A stretch of DNA of 64,000 bases from Sulfodiicoccus acidiphilus (lineage in GTDB: Archaea > Thermoproteota > Thermoprotei_A > Sulfolobales > Sulfolobaceae). Positions 63,060 through 64,000 of this stretch are shown piece after piece; positions within the stretch are counted from its first letter, which is position 1, and every line of letters begins with the position of its first letter. Under the pieces are notes generated by a model, which saw nothing but the letters and a program-made list of their open reading frames with translations, was not told the origin of the DNA and ran no database searches. The DNA lies in assembly GCF_003967175.1 (NCBI RefSeq), contig NZ_AP018553.1, forward strand, positions 682,001 to 746,000, in the 5' to 3' direction. Made by a program: the position numbers and the translations under genes.

Positions 63060-63522
63060 CTCAGACTAGAAAAGGAGGCTAGTATTACTGATTGAGGATA
63101 TTACTTGGAGTCCAAGGGGGAAACAGTCGACCTAAACTTCCACTGGAGAAGGCTTGTGAAGATTTCTCTTAATGAAATCTCCTCACTTCGTCGGTAAAGA
63201 TAACTCCCAGTTATCTCTACTTGAGGAGGTACTGAAGATAGGCGTCAACTTTAGGGGACCGCGAGAATTCTGAGGACAGGCAGGTCGACTGAGAACTTCC
63301 AGTGGAACCTAGCATAAATACCGGATGCCTTGATTTTTATTCTTTTCAGCTCATTAAATGTAGGCTCAATGTGTTAATATCCACATAACTGTGAAAAACA
63401 CAATTATACCCAATACGAGGCCGAGATAGTGAAAGAAAATGGGGAAAATGACGTGAGTCTCGAGGGTCTCTAGACTCTGGGCTCTAGAGGCTGTAAAGTT
63501 AATAATAATATTATATTTTTTC
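63060..63522. other. Gene-free interval
   Basis: No credible frame. Part may be the eroded 3' end of the ATPase pseudogene. AGATTTC-TCTTAAT-GAAATCT near 63163-63183 is a perfect 7-bp inverted repeat of unknown meaning. The sequence turns A/T-rich near 63500, a likely terminator for the gene at 63523. Confidence 0.35.
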
Positions 63523-64000
63523 TTATTTACGAATATAATAAACTATAGCAGCAATTAACACCACCACAATTCCCACTAGGACGTAAAGCAGGTACCCTTG
63601 GGCCGCGCTAAGTGCGGAAGATTGAGATGGAACTGGGATGACGGAAACTGGAGTCTGAGAGTACACTACAAAGTAGGTAGAGACTGGGTCGTTTATCACG
63701 AAGACCCTCCCAGATGACAGGAAGTACTGAGAGTCGTTGAGGAACCTGAAACCGTGGTCGGTCTCAGCTGCGACATAAATGTAGTTGGTGTGATTTAGTA
63801 GAGAGACGTTGAACACTGAAGGCAAAGTGGAGTTAACCACAACCTCCTGTGATGTATAGTTCCTTCCGTCCAAACGTAGCGAGATTACTTTCTCAATTGT
63901 AGGAGAGACTCTAGGGAGTTGCACGGAAGAGCCGTTGTGGTAGACTGCGAGGAAGGTCGAGCTATAATTCAGGGAAACAAGGACTAGCGTAGCCGTCCCT
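63523..64000 (-). CDS. C-terminal part of an anchored exported protein (runs off the window end)
   Basis: The minus-strand frame is open to the window edge, so at least 158 residues are present. The external part is beta-rich with many N-x-S/T sites (NVSLLNHTNYIYVAAETDHG). Then a Ser/Pro linker (VPSQSSALSAAQG) and a single C-terminal membrane helix ending YYIRK. That layout matches sulfolobal surface proteins and binding proteins, but the N-terminal domain is missing, so no function is assigned. Confidence 0.65.
   Translation of the reverse strand, partial: GTATLVLVSLNYSSTFLAVYHNGSSVQLPRVSPTIEKVISLRLDGRNYTSQEVVVNSTLPSVFNVSLLNHTNYIYVAAETDHGFRFLNDSQYFLSSGRVFVINDPVSTYFVVYSQTPVSVIPVPSQSSALSAAQGYLLYVLVGIVVVLIAAIVYYIRK

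Noticed and set aside
1-64000. tRNA, rRNA and CRISPR arrays
   Set aside because: No T-arm-like motif in a cloverleaf setting, no conserved rRNA stretch and no regularly spaced direct repeats were seen. A covariance-model scan would be decisive for tRNAs and small C/D-box RNAs.

Overview
The window looks like chromosome from a thermoacidophilic crenarchaeon of the Sulfolobales, most like Metallosphaera. Supporting evidence: a complete herA-mre11-rad50-nurA operon, a Sul7d/Sso7d-type chromatin protein, archaeal-type PEP carboxylase, a MeaB/ArgK-type GTPase of the kind that serves methylmalonyl-CoA mutase, a Sulfolobales-style family-5 solute-binding protein with C-terminal membrane anchor, many TATA boxes about 25 nt from the start codon (leaderless genes), and relics of ISC-type insertion sequences. 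There are no rRNAs, recognisable tRNAs or CRISPR arrays. The genus is inferred from family resemblance, not from a search.

Layout. 1-4.4 kb: end of meaB, a frameshifted NicO-like metal transporter with a perfect palindromic operator, TnpB-element debris, a membrane-linked winged-helix regulator and an amino-acid permease. 4.7-10.9 kb: nurA-rad50-mre11-herA, minus strand, each junction overlapping by 4 nt. 11-15.8 kb: ferritin-like protein, PadR-ABC exporter operon, MFS transporter, acetamidase/formamidase. 16.2-21.5 kb: molybdopterin oxidoreductase with a DUF4382 partner, chlorite-dismutase/HemQ-family protein, DUF1614 membrane protein, prepilin-like exported protein. 22-27.5 kb: transposon debris, then a ThiN-headed ABC operon divergent from a hypothetical-PadR pair. 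28-34 kb: sfsA pseudogene, aldo-keto reductase, a TnpB mini-element, LOG-family protein, Sso7d-type protein, MqnD-like protein. 34-42 kb: thioredoxin, GH15 hydrolase, Bcp peroxiredoxin, orphan DNA methylase, PEP carboxylase with a P-loop partner. 42-50 kb: oligopeptide-type ABC importer, with the binding protein divergent from a permease/ATPase operon. 50-54.9 kb: UDG, FAD oxidoreductase, HEAT-like protein, Dps, ParA-like ATPase. 55-64 kb: a decayed accessory zone with a broken transposase, VapBC, truncated genes, a GC-rich island, TnpB relics, a threonine-synthase-like gene and a dead archaeal AAA ATPase.

Three themes stand out. (1) Several insertion sequences are reduced to both ends plus the 3' part of tnpB, the region that encodes omega RNA in working TnpB elements. 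(2) Five otherwise intact genes (NicO-like, herA, formamidase, prepilin-like, aldo-keto reductase) are each broken by a single-base length change in a G/C run. This points to sequencing error or very recent mutation rather than old decay. (3) Several small operators can be read directly: palindromes at the NicO-like, padR and solute-binding-protein promoters, a 15-bp periodic repeat at vapB, and a palindromic TATA box centred between two divergent leaderless genes.
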